In this document: in pieces, positions 23,680 through 32,736 of the stretch
How positions within the stretch are numbered: position 1 is the first letter of the stretch
Layout of the letters: the number at the start of each line of letters is the position of its first letter
NCBI RefSeq assembly: GCF_041435435.1
Contig: NZ_CP108494.1
Span: 6,172,501-6,236,500, forward strand
Reading direction: 5' to 3'
DNA length: 64,000 nucleotides
Origin: Streptomyces sp. NBC_01241
GTDB taxonomy: Bacteria; Actinomycetota; Actinomycetes; Streptomycetales; Streptomycetaceae
Made by a program: the position numbers and the translations under genes
Notes under the pieces: generated by a model
The model's database searches: none
Seen by the model: only the letters and a program-made list of their open reading frames with translations
What the model was told of the DNA's origin: nothing

Positions 23680-24549
23680 ATGCCCGAGCTGCCCGAGGTC
23701 GAAGTCGTACGGCGGGGTCTTGAGCGCTGGGTCACCGGCCGGACCGTCTCAGACGTCGAGGTGCTGCACCCGCGTGCCGTCCGTCGCCATCTCGCGGGCG
23801 GTGTGGACTTCGCGGCCCGGCTGGGCGGTGCCCGCCTCGGTCCGGCCATGCGGCGCGGCAAATACCTCTGGGTGCCGCTGGACGATGCGTCCAGCTCGCT
23901 GCTGGGCCACCTCGGCATGAGCGGCCAACTGCTCGTACAGCCGCAGGATGCCCCCGACGAGAAACATCTGCGCATCCGGATCCGCTTCCAGGACTCGCTC
24001 GGTACCGAGCTGCGCTTCGTCGACCAGCGGACGTTCGGGGGGCTCTCGCTCCACGAATGCGCCGCCGACAGCACGGACGGGCTGCCCGCCACCATCGCGC
24101 ACATCGCCCGCGATCCCCTGGACCCGGCCTTCGACGACGCGGCGTTCCACGCGGCCCTGCGACTGCGCCGTACGACGATCAAGCGCGCCCTGCTCGATCA
24201 GTCGCTGATCAGCGGAGTCGGCAACATCTACGCGGACGAGACGCTCTGGCGCGCCAAGCTGCACTACGACCGCCCGACCTCGACCCTCACTCGCCCCAAG
24301 TCGGCCGAACTGCTGGGCCATGCCCGCGACGTGATGAACGCGGCGCTCGACCAGGGCGGTACCAGCTTCGACAGCCTCTACGTCAACGTGAACGGCGAGT
24401 CCGGCTACTTCGACCGCTCCCTCGACGCGTACGGGCAGGAGGGAGAACCTTGTCACCGCTGCGGTACGCCGATACGCCGCCGGGCGTGGATGAACCGCTC
24501 CAGCTACTTCTGCCCGCGCTGCCAGCGGCCGCCGCGCACCGTTTCCTAG
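23680..24549 (+). CDS. mutM: Formamidopyrimidine-DNA glycosylase
   Basis: A 289-residue base-excision repair glycosylase/lyase removing oxidised purines. The N-terminal PELPEVEVVRRGL carries the catalytic Pro and Glu. H2TH segment ALLDQSLISGVGNIYADETL is near residues 168-187, and the C-terminal zinc finger is built from CHRCGTP and FCPRCQRPP. The start is ATG 23680; the 14-bp sequence CCGGATACCCTGGG 26 bases upstream is also found before ffh. It is complete and functional-looking. Confidence 0.95.
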   Translation: MPELPEVEVVRRGLERWVTGRTVSDVEVLHPRAVRRHLAGGVDFAARLGGARLGPAMRRGKYLWVPLDDASSSLLGHLGMSGQLLVQPQDAPDEKHLRIRIRFQDSLGTELRFVDQRTFGGLSLHECAADSTDGLPATIAHIARDPLDPAFDDAAFHAALRLRRTTIKRALLDQSLISGVGNIYADETLWRAKLHYDRPTSTLTRPKSAELLGHARDVMNAALDQGGTSFDSLYVNVNGESGYFDRSLDAYGQEGEPCHRCGTPIRRRAWMNRSSYFCPRCQRPPRTVS

Positions 24550-24573
24550 GCCGGGATTCCCAGGGCCAGGTTC

Positions 24574-24978
24574 CTAGGCCCGGACCTCCGGGCGCGGGTG
24601 GGCCTCGTCGTACCGGTCGCGGGCCCGGAGCACCTCGGACATCCGGCCCTCGACGAGATCGATCAGCGCGAGCAGTCGTTCGGCGACCTGCCGGCCCAGA
24701 GGCGTCAGCTCGTAGTCGACGCGCGGCGGATTGGTCGGCTGGGCCTCGCGGTGGACCAGACCGTCCCGCTCCAGGGCGTGGAGCGTCTGCGACAGCATCT
24801 TCTCGCTCACCCCGTCGACCCGGCGACGGAGCTCGTTGAAGCGGAAACTGCCGTCGTGCAGGGCTCCGAGCGTCAGGCTGCCCCAGCGGCCGGTGACATG
24901 CTCCAGGGTGCCGCGCGAGGGGCACTGCCTGGAGAACACGTCGAAGGCGAGCGCGTCCAGACGGGTCTTCTCGTCCAT
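24574..24978 (-). CDS. HxlR-family transcriptional regulator
   Basis: A 134-residue winged-helix regulator. The conserved N-terminal Cys is in SRQCPSRGTLEHVTGRWGS (residues 17-34), which in some relatives senses thiols or electrophiles. The DNA-binding helices follow: GALHDGSFRFNELRRRVDG, then SEKMLSQTLHALERDGLV, and wing VDYELTPLG. It converges on mutM with a 24-base gap and no obvious terminator. No target gene is adjacent; an electrophile-responsive oxidoreductase elsewhere would be typical. Confidence 0.88.
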   Translation of the reverse strand: MDEKTRLDALAFDVFSRQCPSRGTLEHVTGRWGSLTLGALHDGSFRFNELRRRVDGVSEKMLSQTLHALERDGLVHREAQPTNPPRVDYELTPLGRQVAERLLALIDLVEGRMSEVLRARDRYDEAHPRPEVRA

Positions 24979-25043
24979 CCGGACAGCCTACGCCCGCACA
25001 GCGTTCACTGCCGGGATGCGCTTTCTCCCGGTGAGTAGACCTC

Positions 25044-25976
25044 TCAGAAGCCGAAGTCCTGGGTCCACCAGGGGCCGCCCGCGCCGAAGTGCACGCCGAC
25101 GCCGAGCGTCTTGTAGTCGCAGTTGAGAATGTTTGCCCGGTGGCCGGCGCTGTTCATCCAGGATTCCATCACGGCCTGTGCGTCGGCCTGGCCGCGGGCG
25201 ATGTTCTCGCCGCCGAGCCCCTTCACCCCGGCTCCGGAGGCGCGGTCCCAGGGGGTCCGGCCATCGGGGTCGGTGTGGTCGAAGAAGCCCCGGGCAGCCA
25301 TGTCGTCGCTGAAGTTCTGGGCGAGCGAGGCCAGTGAGGCGCTGGCCGTCACGGGGCTGCAACCGACCTTCGAGCGTTCCTGGTTGACCAGGGCGAGCAC
25401 GGCGGCCTGGGCGGAGGCGGCGGCGGCCGGCGCCGCGGACCTGCGGGTGGCCGGAGCGGAGGAGGCGGGGGCCTCCGGCGCGGCCGACGACTTCTCGGTG
25501 GTGACCGGCGCGGCGGTCTTCGACGACGTCGGAGGGGTCGGCGACGGGGACGACTCCGTCCGCCCGGTCGGCTCGGACGTCCTCGACGGCTTGGCGGACG
25601 ACGGGGATCGGGAGGGTGACTCCGCCTTCGTCGGGCCGTCGGCCCGCCCAGCACCGCGACTGGCCTGGGCGGACGCACCGGCGCGGTCGGCCGGCGCGGT
25701 GGTTGAACCGTCCGGGCCCAGCCGATCGGGGACCCCTTCGGTCCGCACCTGGTCCGCGGCCGGGCCACCGCCGACCGAGTAGGTGTCGCCGCCCGGCAGC
25801 AGGCCGGAGGCGACCGCAACGGCCCCCACGGCAAGGGCGGCGGAGGCGCCGATCAGTCCGGTACGAACAGGTGTCCCGGTTCGCTTCCCGTGGCGCGCAC
25901 CTCGGTGGCGCCCCGGGTCCCCCGCCGCGTGGTCCTGAACGGCAGGAGCTGCGGCGGAGCGTCGATGGCGTCCCAT
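25044..25976 (-). CDS. CAP (SCP/PR-1) domain protein, membrane-anchored
   Basis: A 310-residue protein. After a basic MGRHRRSAAA start, residues about 38-60 form one membrane segment (TGLIGASAALAVGAVAVASG). A Ser/Pro/Ala-rich linker of about 130 residues spans the cell wall. The C-terminal CAP domain has VLALVNQERSKVGCSPVTAS, FSDDMAARGFFDHTDPDGRTPWDRA, and ESWMNSAGHRANILNCDYKT, the characteristic active-site-like cleft. These proteins are extracellular and bind lipids or act as putative proteases; the specific role is unknown. ATG 25976 follows GAAGGG. A perfect 20-bp palindrome is just upstream on the minus strand side. Confidence 0.82.
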   Translation of the reverse strand: MGRHRRSAAAPAVQDHAAGDPGRHRGARHGKRTGTPVRTGLIGASAALAVGAVAVASGLLPGGDTYSVGGGPAADQVRTEGVPDRLGPDGSTTAPADRAGASAQASRGAGRADGPTKAESPSRSPSSAKPSRTSEPTGRTESSPSPTPPTSSKTAAPVTTEKSSAAPEAPASSAPATRRSAAPAAAASAQAAVLALVNQERSKVGCSPVTASASLASLAQNFSDDMAARGFFDHTDPDGRTPWDRASGAGVKGLGGENIARGQADAQAVMESWMNSAGHRANILNCDYKTLGVGVHFGAGGPWWTQDFGF

Positions 25977-26024
25977 CTGCTGAGCCCTTCTGACGGTCTG
26001 GACGCCGGTCCCGGCGTCAACACG

Positions 26025-26044
26025 CCTCACCCGATCGGGTGAGG
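26025..26044. promoter_or_regulatory. Perfect 20-bp palindrome between divergent CAP and acyP genes
   Basis: CCTCACCCGATCGGGTGAGG is exactly self-complementary. It lies 49 bases upstream of the CAP gene start (minus strand) and 78 upstream of acyP (plus strand). The central ATCGAT-like GATC core and lack of loop suit a protein operator better than an RNA hairpin. Confidence 0.5.
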
Positions 26045-26121
26045 TTATTGCGACGGGACTGTACGCCATGGCCTCTCGGCAGAAAGTGCTCCGCGAGCAA
26101 TCGGCCGGTTAGCGTTCAGGC

Positions 26122-26403
26122 ATGAACGAAGACGTACGGCTCACCGCCTGGGTACGCGGTCGAGTACAGCAAGTAGGGTTCCGCTGGTTCACCAGGGCAA
26201 ATGCTCTGGAGATCGGCGGTCTCACCGGCTTCGCCGTCAATCTCGACGACGGCAGGGTGCAGGTCGTCGCCGAGGGGCGACGTGAGAATTGCCACCGCCT
26301 GCTGGACTGGCTGCGCTCGGACGACACACCCGGGCGCGTCGACGGAGTCACTGAGATATGGGACACCCCGCGCGGGGGTTACGACGGTTTCGCGATCCGC
26401 TGA
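26122..26403 (+). CDS. acyP: Acylphosphatase
   Basis: A 93-residue enzyme hydrolysing acyl phosphates. The phosphate loop RGRVQQVGFRWFTRA (residues 12-26) contains the catalytic Arg; the second catalytic residue is Asn in GFAVNLDDGRVQVVAEG near residue 41. The family usually reads VQGVGFR; here it is VQQVGFR, a mild variation. Its length matches the roughly 90-100 typical residues. Cellular role is housekeeping and not well defined; it precedes a long gene-free region and smc. Confidence 0.9.
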   Translation: MNEDVRLTAWVRGRVQQVGFRWFTRANALEIGGLTGFAVNLDDGRVQVVAEGRRENCHRLLDWLRSDDTPGRVDGVTEIWDTPRGGYDGFAIR

Positions 26404-26843
26404 TCGGGGTCCGGGCCGGGCTCCGGATCGGGGGCCGTGTTCGGACCGTGTTCGAAGGATGGCGTGGGGTGAGGCGGTGGGGCGCTCATCTGCGTACACA
26501 TGAAATGACCTGCGGAATGACCCGGTGGTTGCCAAGATTCGGTTGGCATGCCAGGCTGCGGCAGTAAGGATGATCTCCACGCCCCCGAGGGCCCCGCAGG
26601 AGAGTCGCGCCGCATGATCGTCAAGCCGCGCGCCCCAGAGCTGCCCACCTCTACAGGGCGTGATCGTGTTGACCGTCAAACTTTTTGGTGAGACGCTGAA
26701 ATCCCCGCGCACCGCAGCTGTTCGGCAGAGCTGTTTGGCAGCAGAACAGCAGTGAGTACAGAGCACTGCCGAGCACCGCGGGTGCGATTCCCTCACGACC
26801 CACACCGCATCGGTCGGTCACTCAGTGTGGAGGACCATCCATC
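26404..26843. other. 440-base gene-free region
   Basis: No convincing gene. A possible promoter lies at TTGACC (26669-26674), with GACGCT at 26692-26697 in -10 position, ahead of the small coiled-coil gene. At 26716-26741 a 13-bp tandem repeat AGCTGTT(C/T)GGCAG occurs, and its second copy forms an inverted repeat GCTGTT/AACAGC (26730-26735 / 26745-26750). A GGAGGACC ribosome-binding site lies at 26829-26836. Confidence 0.4.
26716..26750 (+). repeat. 13-bp tandem repeat with internal dyad
   Basis: AGCTGTTCGGCAG (26716-26728) and AGCTGTTTGGCAG (26729-26741) differ at one base. GCTGTT/AACAGC (26730-26750) adds an inverted component. It may be an operator upstream of the coiled-coil gene. Confidence 0.4.
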
Positions 26844-27056
26844 ATGGCAAAGGCGCTTCTCGGTTACGTCGGCGGTTCCGACCCGCGACTCCTCGCCGAG
26901 ATGCGACGGCTCCAGCAACGCGTCCAGGACCTCGAATCCGAGCTCGTACGGATTCAGGACGAGAACGACGCGCTCAACGCCGCCGCCCAGCACCAAGAGT
27001 CGCTGCTCGACAGCATCGACATCGACGTACCTCAGGCGGAGCCGGCGCTGACCTGA
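26844..27056 (+). CDS. Small conserved coiled-coil protein
   Basis: A 70-residue acidic protein: MAKALLGYVGGSDPRLLAEM then a coiled-coil (RRLQQRVQDLESELVRIQDE) and an acidic end SIDIDVPQAEPALT. It is conserved in streptomycetes at this position as far as I recall. Function is unknown; the coiled coil suggests a structural or adapter role. ATG 26844 is 14 bases after GGAGG. Confidence 0.75.
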   Translation: MAKALLGYVGGSDPRLLAEMRRLQQRVQDLESELVRIQDENDALNAAAQHQESLLDSIDIDVPQAEPALT

Positions 27057-27151
27057 CCGATGGCCCTCGGGCCGGTCGGGCTGTACGCGTCAGTCGTCCG
27101 AGAACATCACCCGGATCGTCGCCGGATCATTGAAGATCACTGCTCTTGATC

Positions 27152-27167
27152 TGTCACCTTCGTGACA
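27152..27167. promoter_or_regulatory. TGTCAC/GTGACA inverted repeat upstream of smc
   Basis: TGTCAC (27152-27157) and GTGACA (27162-27167) flank CTTC in the 328-base region between the coiled-coil gene and smc. A CRP/FNR-like operator is possible; a small hairpin is equally so. Confidence 0.35.
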
Positions 27168-27230
27168 CATCCTTGATCCGTCAATGCCGCTGCACCAGTA
27201 ACACCGCACGCAACACCGCACAAGATTTAC

Positions 27231-27262
27231 AAGGGGCGCTTCGGCGTCCCTTCTTTCTTTTG
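27231..27262 (+). terminator. Intrinsic terminator before smc
   Basis: AAGGGGCGC (27231-27239) and GCGTCCCTT (27244-27252) pair (one G-U) around a TTCG tetraloop, followed by CTTTCTTTT. It would end upstream transcription, so smc probably has its own promoter in 27263-27384. Confidence 0.8.
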
Positions 27263-27384
27263 CGCGGATCTCTCCGCTCGGACCTGCGCGGTACCCGCCC
27301 CGGACGTACACCCCTTCCCTTACCGTCTGATGTGCCCTGCACCCTCATCAGCGAAACCGAGAGCGAAAGGTAGAGTCCGGCGGC

Positions 27385-30300
27385 GTGCACCTCAAGGCCC
27401 TGACCCTGCGTGGTTTCAAATCGTTCGCCTCCGCCACGACGCTGCGGTTCGAACCCGGTATCACGTGTGTCGTCGGTCCCAATGGGTCCGGCAAGTCCAA
27501 TGTGGTGGACGCGCTCTCCTGGGTCATGGGGGAACAGGGTGCCAAATCCCTGCGCGGCGGCAAGATGGAAGACGTGATCTTCGCCGGAACGACCGGGCGC
27601 CCGCCGCTCGGCCGGGCGGAAGTAGCGCTGACCATCGACAATTCCGATGGTGCACTGCCCATCGAGTACGCCGAAGTGACGATCACTCGGATCATGTTCC
27701 GCAATGGCGGCAGTGAATACCAGCTCAATGGCGACACCTGCCGACTCCTGGACATCCAGGAACTCCTCTCGGACTCCGGTATCGGCCGGGAGATGCACGT
27801 CATCGTCGGTCAGGGCCGGCTGGACTCCGTACTCCACGCCGATCCGATGGGGCGACGCGCATTCATCGAAGAGGCCGCGGGCGTGCTCAAGCACCGCAAG
27901 CGGAAAGAGAAGGCGCTGCGGAAACTGGACGCGATGGGAGCCAATCTGGCCCGCGTCCAGGACCTGACCGACGAGCTGCGACGACAGCTGAAGCCGCTGG
28001 GCCGGCAGGCGGCCGTGGCACGCCGGGCCGCCGTCATCCAGGCCGATCTGCGCGACGCCAGGCTGCGGCTGCTCGCCGACGACCTGGTGCGGCTGCGCAC
28101 CGCGCTGCGCAGCGAGATCGCCGACGAAGCGGCGCTCAAGCAGCGTCGGGAGGCCGCGGAGGCGGAGCTCAAGGCGGCGCTGGCGCGCGAGGCGGAGCTG
28201 GAGGACGAGGTACGACGGCTGGCGCCGCGGCTCCAGCGGGCCCAGCAGACCTGGTACGAGCTGTCGCAGCTGGCCGAGCGGGTGCGCGGCACGATCTCGC
28301 TGGCCGACGCCCGGGTGAAGAGCGCCTCGGCCGCCCCCGAGGAGGAGCGGCGGGGTACGGGATTCAGGGACCCCGAAAGCATGGAGCGGGAGGCAGCCCG
28401 CATCCGTGAGCAGGAGGCGGAGCTGACGGCCGCCCTGGAGGCGGCGGAACACGCCTTGGAGGACACCGCCGCCCATCGCGCCGACCTGGAACGGGGGTTG
28501 GCGGCCGAGGAACGCAGGCTCAAGGACGCCGCGCGGGCCATCGCGGACCGCCGCGAAGGACTCGCCCGGCTGCACGGGCAGGTCAACGCCGCCCGCGGCC
28601 GGGCCGGTTCGGCGCAGGCCGAGATCGACCGGCTGGCCGCCTCCCGCGACGAGGCGCGGGAGCGGGCGGTGGCCGCTCAGGAGGAGTACGAGCAGCTCAA
28701 GGCCGAGGTCGAGGGCCTGGACGCGGGCGATGCGGAGCTGGGCGTGCGGCACGATGCCGCCAAGCGGGAACTCGCGGAGGCGGAGGTGGCGCTCGCCACG
28801 GCCCGGGAGACGGCCACTGCCGCCGAACGGAAGCGGGCGGCGGTCGCGGCCCGCCATGAGGCGCTGGCCCTCGGCCTGCGCCGCAAGGACGGCACCGGTG
28901 TCCTGCTCGGCGCCCAGGACCGTCTGCCCGGACTGATCGGACCGGCCGCGGAACTCCTGACGGTGGAGCCGGGGTACGAAGTTGCGGTGGCGGCGGCCCT
29001 GGGCACGGCGGCGGACGCGATCGCGGTGACGGACCCGGCCACGGCGGCGGACGCGATCAGGCTGCTGCGCAAACAGGACGCGGGGCGGGCGGCGCTGTTG
29101 TTGGGCGGGGTGCGTGATCACGGCGGGGATGGCGGTGGCTCTGGTGCCTTTGGTGGCTCTAGTGCGCCAGTTGCCTCTGGTGCGAGTGTTGCCCCTGGTG
29201 CCGGTGAGGGCGATGTGACCGCAGTATCCGCCGGAAGTCTGCCCGCCGGAAGTCTGCCCGTAGGAAGTACGCCTGCCGGAACTCCGCCCGCCGTCGCCGT
29301 CCTCGTCGGCGGGCCGGCCGAACTGGTGGGCGCTGTACAGAGACTGGTGCGGGACATGGTGGTCGTCGGCACCCTGGAGGACGCCGAGGATCTCGTGGCC
29401 GCACGCCCGGAGCTGACGGCCGTCACCGCCGAGGGCGACATCCTCTCGGCCCGCTTCGCGCACGGCGGTTCCGCCGGAGCGCCGAGCCTCCTCGAAGTGC
29501 AGGCGTCGGTCGACGAGGCCGCCGCCCAGCTGGAGGAACTGGCCGTACGGTGCGCGGAGTTGACCGAGGCGCAGCGGCTCGCCGGGGAGCGGCGCGGCGC
29601 GTGCGCCGGGCTCGTCGAGGAGCTGGGGGAGCGGCGCCGGGCCGCTGAGCGGGAGAAGTCCGGGGTGGCCCAGCAGCTCGGCCGGCTCGCCGGGCAGGCC
29701 CGCGGAGCAGCGGGCGAGGCCGAGCGGACGACCGCGTCCGCCGCCCGTGCCCAGGAGGCCCTCGAACGGGCGACGGAGGAGGCCGAGGAACTGGCCGAGC
29801 GGCTGCTCGTCGCCGAGGAGATGCCGGTCGAGGAGGAGCCGGACACCTCCGTACGCGACCGGCTCGCCGCCGACGGTGCCAACGCCCGCCAGACCGAGAT
29901 GGAGGCCCGCCTCCAGGTCCGTACCCATGAGGAGCGGGTCAAGGGACTCGCGGGCCGCGCGGACGCCCTCGACCGGGGAGCCCGCGCCGAACGCGAGGCC
30001 CGGGCCCGCGCCGAGCAGCGCCGCGCCCGGCTGCGGCACGAAGCGGCGGTGGCCTCGGCCGTCGCGTCCGGCGCCCGTCAGCTGCTGGCCCACGTCGAGG
30101 TGTCCGTCGTACGGGCAGAGCAGGAGCGGGTCGCGGCCGAGGCGGCGAAGGCGGGGCGGGAACGGGAGCTGGCGGCCGAGCGCGACCAGGGCCGCGAGCT
30201 CAAGAGCGAGCTGGACAAGCTCACCGACTCCGTCCACCGCGGCGAGGTGCTCGGTGCGGAGAAGCGGCTGCGGATGGAGCAGCTGGAGACGAAGGCGCTG

Positions 30301-31083
30301 GAGGAGCTGGGCGTCGAGCCGACCGGGCTGGCCGCCGAGTACGGCCCCGACCAGCTCGTACCGCCCTCACCGCCGGCCGAGGGCGAGGAACTGCCGGAGG
30401 ACCCCGAGCACCCGCGCAACCAGCCGAAGCCGTTCGTCCGGGCCGAACAGGAGAAGCGGCTCAGGTCGGCCGAACGGGCGTATCAGCAGCTCGGAAAGGT
30501 GAATCCGCTCGCCCTGGAGGAGTTCTCGGCGCTGGAGGAGCGGCACAAGTTCCTCTCCGAGCAGCTCGAAGACCTGAAGAAGACCCGGGCCGACCTGATG
30601 CAGGTCATCAAGGAGGTCGACGAGCGGGTCGAGCAGGTGTTCACCGAGGCGTACCGGGACACGGCCCGTGAGTTCGAGGGCGTCTTCTCGCGGCTCTTCC
30701 CGGGTGGCGAGGGGCGGCTCCTCCTGACCGATCCGGACAATATGCTCGCGACCGGTGTGGACGTCGAGGCCCGGCCGCCGGGCAAGAAGGTCAAGCGGCT
30801 CTCGCTGTTGTCCGGCGGGGAACGCTCGCTGACGGCGGTGGCGTTGCTGGTCTCGATCTTCAAGGCCAGGCCCAGCCCGTTCTACGTGATGGACGAGGTC
30901 GAGGCGGCGCTCGACGACACCAATCTGCAGCGGCTGATCCGGATCATGGAGGAGCTCCAGGAGAGTTCTCAGCTGATCGTGATCACGCATCAGAAGCGGA
31001 CGATGGAGGTCGCGGACGCGTTGTACGGCGTCTCGATGCAGGGCGACGGGGTCTCCAAGGTCATCAGCCAGCGGCTGCGCTGA
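27385..31083 (+). CDS. smc: Chromosome segregation protein SMC
   Basis: A 1232-residue SMC condensin ATPase. The N-terminal head has VGPNGSGKSNVVDALSWVMG (Walker A, about residues 31-50). Coiled coils run to the hinge at about 500-650. The C-terminal head has the ABC signature LLSGGERSLTA and Walker B PFYVMDEVEAALDDT. The hinge contains a Gly/Ser/Pro/Val-rich low-complexity insert at about residues 577-635, with repeated SLPAG/SLPVG/STPAG units and unusually many T-ending codons, making the protein longer than the roughly 1186 residues I recall for S. coelicolor. With ScpA/ScpB it organises and segregates chromosomes. The start is GTG 27385. Confidence 0.96.
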   Translation: MHLKALTLRGFKSFASATTLRFEPGITCVVGPNGSGKSNVVDALSWVMGEQGAKSLRGGKMEDVIFAGTTGRPPLGRAEVALTIDNSDGALPIEYAEVTITRIMFRNGGSEYQLNGDTCRLLDIQELLSDSGIGREMHVIVGQGRLDSVLHADPMGRRAFIEEAAGVLKHRKRKEKALRKLDAMGANLARVQDLTDELRRQLKPLGRQAAVARRAAVIQADLRDARLRLLADDLVRLRTALRSEIADEAALKQRREAAEAELKAALAREAELEDEVRRLAPRLQRAQQTWYELSQLAERVRGTISLADARVKSASAAPEEERRGTGFRDPESMEREAARIREQEAELTAALEAAEHALEDTAAHRADLERGLAAEERRLKDAARAIADRREGLARLHGQVNAARGRAGSAQAEIDRLAASRDEARERAVAAQEEYEQLKAEVEGLDAGDAELGVRHDAAKRELAEAEVALATARETATAAERKRAAVAARHEALALGLRRKDGTGVLLGAQDRLPGLIGPAAELLTVEPGYEVAVAAALGTAADAIAVTDPATAADAIRLLRKQDAGRAALLLGGVRDHGGDGGGSGAFGGSSAPVASGASVAPGAGEGDVTAVSAGSLPAGSLPVGSTPAGTPPAVAVLVGGPAELVGAVQRLVRDMVVVGTLEDAEDLVAARPELTAVTAEGDILSARFAHGGSAGAPSLLEVQASVDEAAAQLEELAVRCAELTEAQRLAGERRGACAGLVEELGERRRAAEREKSGVAQQLGRLAGQARGAAGEAERTTASAARAQEALERATEEAEELAERLLVAEEMPVEEEPDTSVRDRLAADGANARQTEMEARLQVRTHEERVKGLAGRADALDRGARAEREARARAEQRRARLRHEAAVASAVASGARQLLAHVEVSVVRAEQERVAAEAAKAGRERELAAERDQGRELKSELDKLTDSVHRGEVLGAEKRLRMEQLETKALEELGVEPTGLAAEYGPDQLVPPSPPAEGEELPEDPEHPRNQPKPFVRAEQEKRLRSAERAYQQLGKVNPLALEEFSALEERHKFLSEQLEDLKKTRADLMQVIKEVDERVEQVFTEAYRDTAREFEGVFSRLFPGGEGRLLLTDPDNMLATGVDVEARPPGKKVKRLSLLSGGERSLTAVALLVSIFKARPSPFYVMDEVEAALDDTNLQRLIRIMEELQESSQLIVITHQKRTMEVADALYGVSMQGDGVSKVISQRLR

Positions 31084-31307
31084 CGCTTCCCTCCGCTTTC
31101 AGGGCTTCAACGCGTCATTTGAAGAGCCTGGGTGAGAGTAGGCCGAACGCCAATATTGACTTCGGAATCTGAATGAATGATCTCTCTGGCTTGTTCTTTA
31201 TCTTCAAGTGGTGGCAGGCGTGGAGTTATGTGCCACTTGGAAGGGCTTACCCCCTCAGTCGGAGCTCGCCCCACACCTGACGACGCGGCCAGGCATCAGG
31301 AGTTCAC

Positions 31308-32726
31308 GTGACCAGCACAGCGCAGGGACCGGCGTCCGGAGCCCGAGGGGCCCGCCCGGACCACCTGGGTCATGTCATCTTCATCACGGCGGCCGCGGCG
31401 ATGGGTGGCTTCCTGTTCGGCTACGACAGTTCCGTCATCAACGGCGCCGTCGAGGCGATCCGCAGCCGGTACGGCATCGGCTCGGCGACGCTCGCCCAGG
31501 TCATCGCCATCGCGCTGATCGGCTGTGCGATCGGCGCGGCCACGGCGGGCCGCATCGCCGACCGCATCGGCCGCATCCGCTGCATGCAGATCGCCTCCGT
31601 GCTCTTCACCATCAGCGCCCTCGGCTCCGCGCTCCCGTTCGCCCTCTGGGACCTGGCGATGTGGCGCATCATCGGCGGTTTCGCCATCGGCATGGCCTCG
31701 GTGATCGGCCCGGCGTACATCGCAGAAGTCTCGCCGCCCGCCTACCGCGGCCGGCTCGGCTCCTTCCAGCAGGCCGCGATCGTCATCGGCATCGCCATCT
31801 CCCAGCTGGTCAACTACGGCATTCTGCAGCTCGCCGACGGGGACCAGCGCGGCAGGATCGGCGGCATCGAGGCCTGGCAGTGGATGCTCGGCGTGATGGT
31901 CGTCCCCGCCGTTCTCTACGGGCTCCTCTCGTTGGCGATCCCCGAGTCGCCGCGGTTCCTGATCTCGGTCGGCAAGAAGGACCGGGCCCGGAAGATCCTG
32001 GCGGAGGTCGAGGGCAAAGGCGTCGACCTCGACGCCCGGGTGACCGAGATCGAGACCGCCATGCACCGGGAGCACAAGTCCAGGTTCACGGACCTGCTGG
32101 GCAGCCGCTTCGGCTTCCTGCCGGTCGTCTGGGTCGGTATCGGCCTGTCGGTCTTCCAGCAACTCGTCGGCATCAACGTGGCGTTCTACTACTCGGCGAC
32201 GCTCTGGCAGTCCGTCGGCGTCGACCCGTCGGCCTCGTTCCTGTACTCGTTCACCACGTCGATCATCAACATCATCGGTACCGTCATCGCGATGGTGCTG
32301 GTGGACCGGGTGGGGCGCAAGCCGCTCGCGCTGGTCGGCTCCACCGGCATGGCCATCGCCCTCGCCTTCGAGGCATGGGCCTTCTCCGCCCCCCTGGTCG
32401 GCGGCAAACTGCCCCACACCCAGGGCATCGTGGCGCTCGTCGCCGCCCATGTGTTCGTGCTCTTCTTCGCCCTGTCGTGGGGCGTCATCGTCTGGGTCTT
32501 CCTCGGCGAGATGTTCCCGAACAAGATCCGCGCCGCCGCGCTCGGCGTCGCCGCGTCCGCACAATGGATCGCCAACTGGGCGATCACCGCGAGCTTCCCG
32601 AGCCTGGCCGACTGGAACCTGTCGGGCACGTACATCATCTACGCGTGCTTCGCCACGCTCTCGATCCCCTTCGTGCTCAAGTTCGTGAAGGAGACCAAGG
32701 GCAAGGCGTTGGAGGAGATGGGCTGA
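31308..32726 (+). CDS. glcP: Glucose permease, sugar-porter MFS family
   Basis: A 472-residue, 12-helix major facilitator. Family motifs are GGFLFGYDSSVINGA (TM1), RIADRIGRIRCM (between TM2 and TM3), PAYIAEVSPPAYRGRLGSFQQ (TM4-5), PESPRFL, QQLVGINVAFYYS (TM7), DRVGRKPLAL, and FVKETKGKALEEMG at the C-terminus. It is nearly identical in feel to S. coelicolor GlcP1, the glucose transporter used for growth and carbon repression. The GTG start 31308 follows AGGAG. The stop is only ten bases from the convergent LLM gene with no strong terminator; the 224-base upstream region carries its promoter. Confidence 0.92.
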   Translation: MTSTAQGPASGARGARPDHLGHVIFITAAAAMGGFLFGYDSSVINGAVEAIRSRYGIGSATLAQVIAIALIGCAIGAATAGRIADRIGRIRCMQIASVLFTISALGSALPFALWDLAMWRIIGGFAIGMASVIGPAYIAEVSPPAYRGRLGSFQQAAIVIGIAISQLVNYGILQLADGDQRGRIGGIEAWQWMLGVMVVPAVLYGLLSLAIPESPRFLISVGKKDRARKILAEVEGKGVDLDARVTEIETAMHREHKSRFTDLLGSRFGFLPVVWVGIGLSVFQQLVGINVAFYYSATLWQSVGVDPSASFLYSFTTSIINIIGTVIAMVLVDRVGRKPLALVGSTGMAIALAFEAWAFSAPLVGGKLPHTQGIVALVAAHVFVLFFALSWGVIVWVFLGEMFPNKIRAAALGVAASAQWIANWAITASFPSLADWNLSGTYIIYACFATLSIPFVLKFVKETKGKALEEMG

Positions 32727-32736
32727 TCCCCGCTGG

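Noticed and set aside
27152..27167. Certain CRP/FNR binding site upstream of smc
   Set aside because: The dyad is too short and too common; it is kept only as a weak candidate.
27181..30237. Very long minus-strand reading frame antisense to smc
   Set aside because: Composition typical of GC-rich antisense; lacks domains and any start with a ribosome-binding site. The plus-strand SMC is unambiguous.
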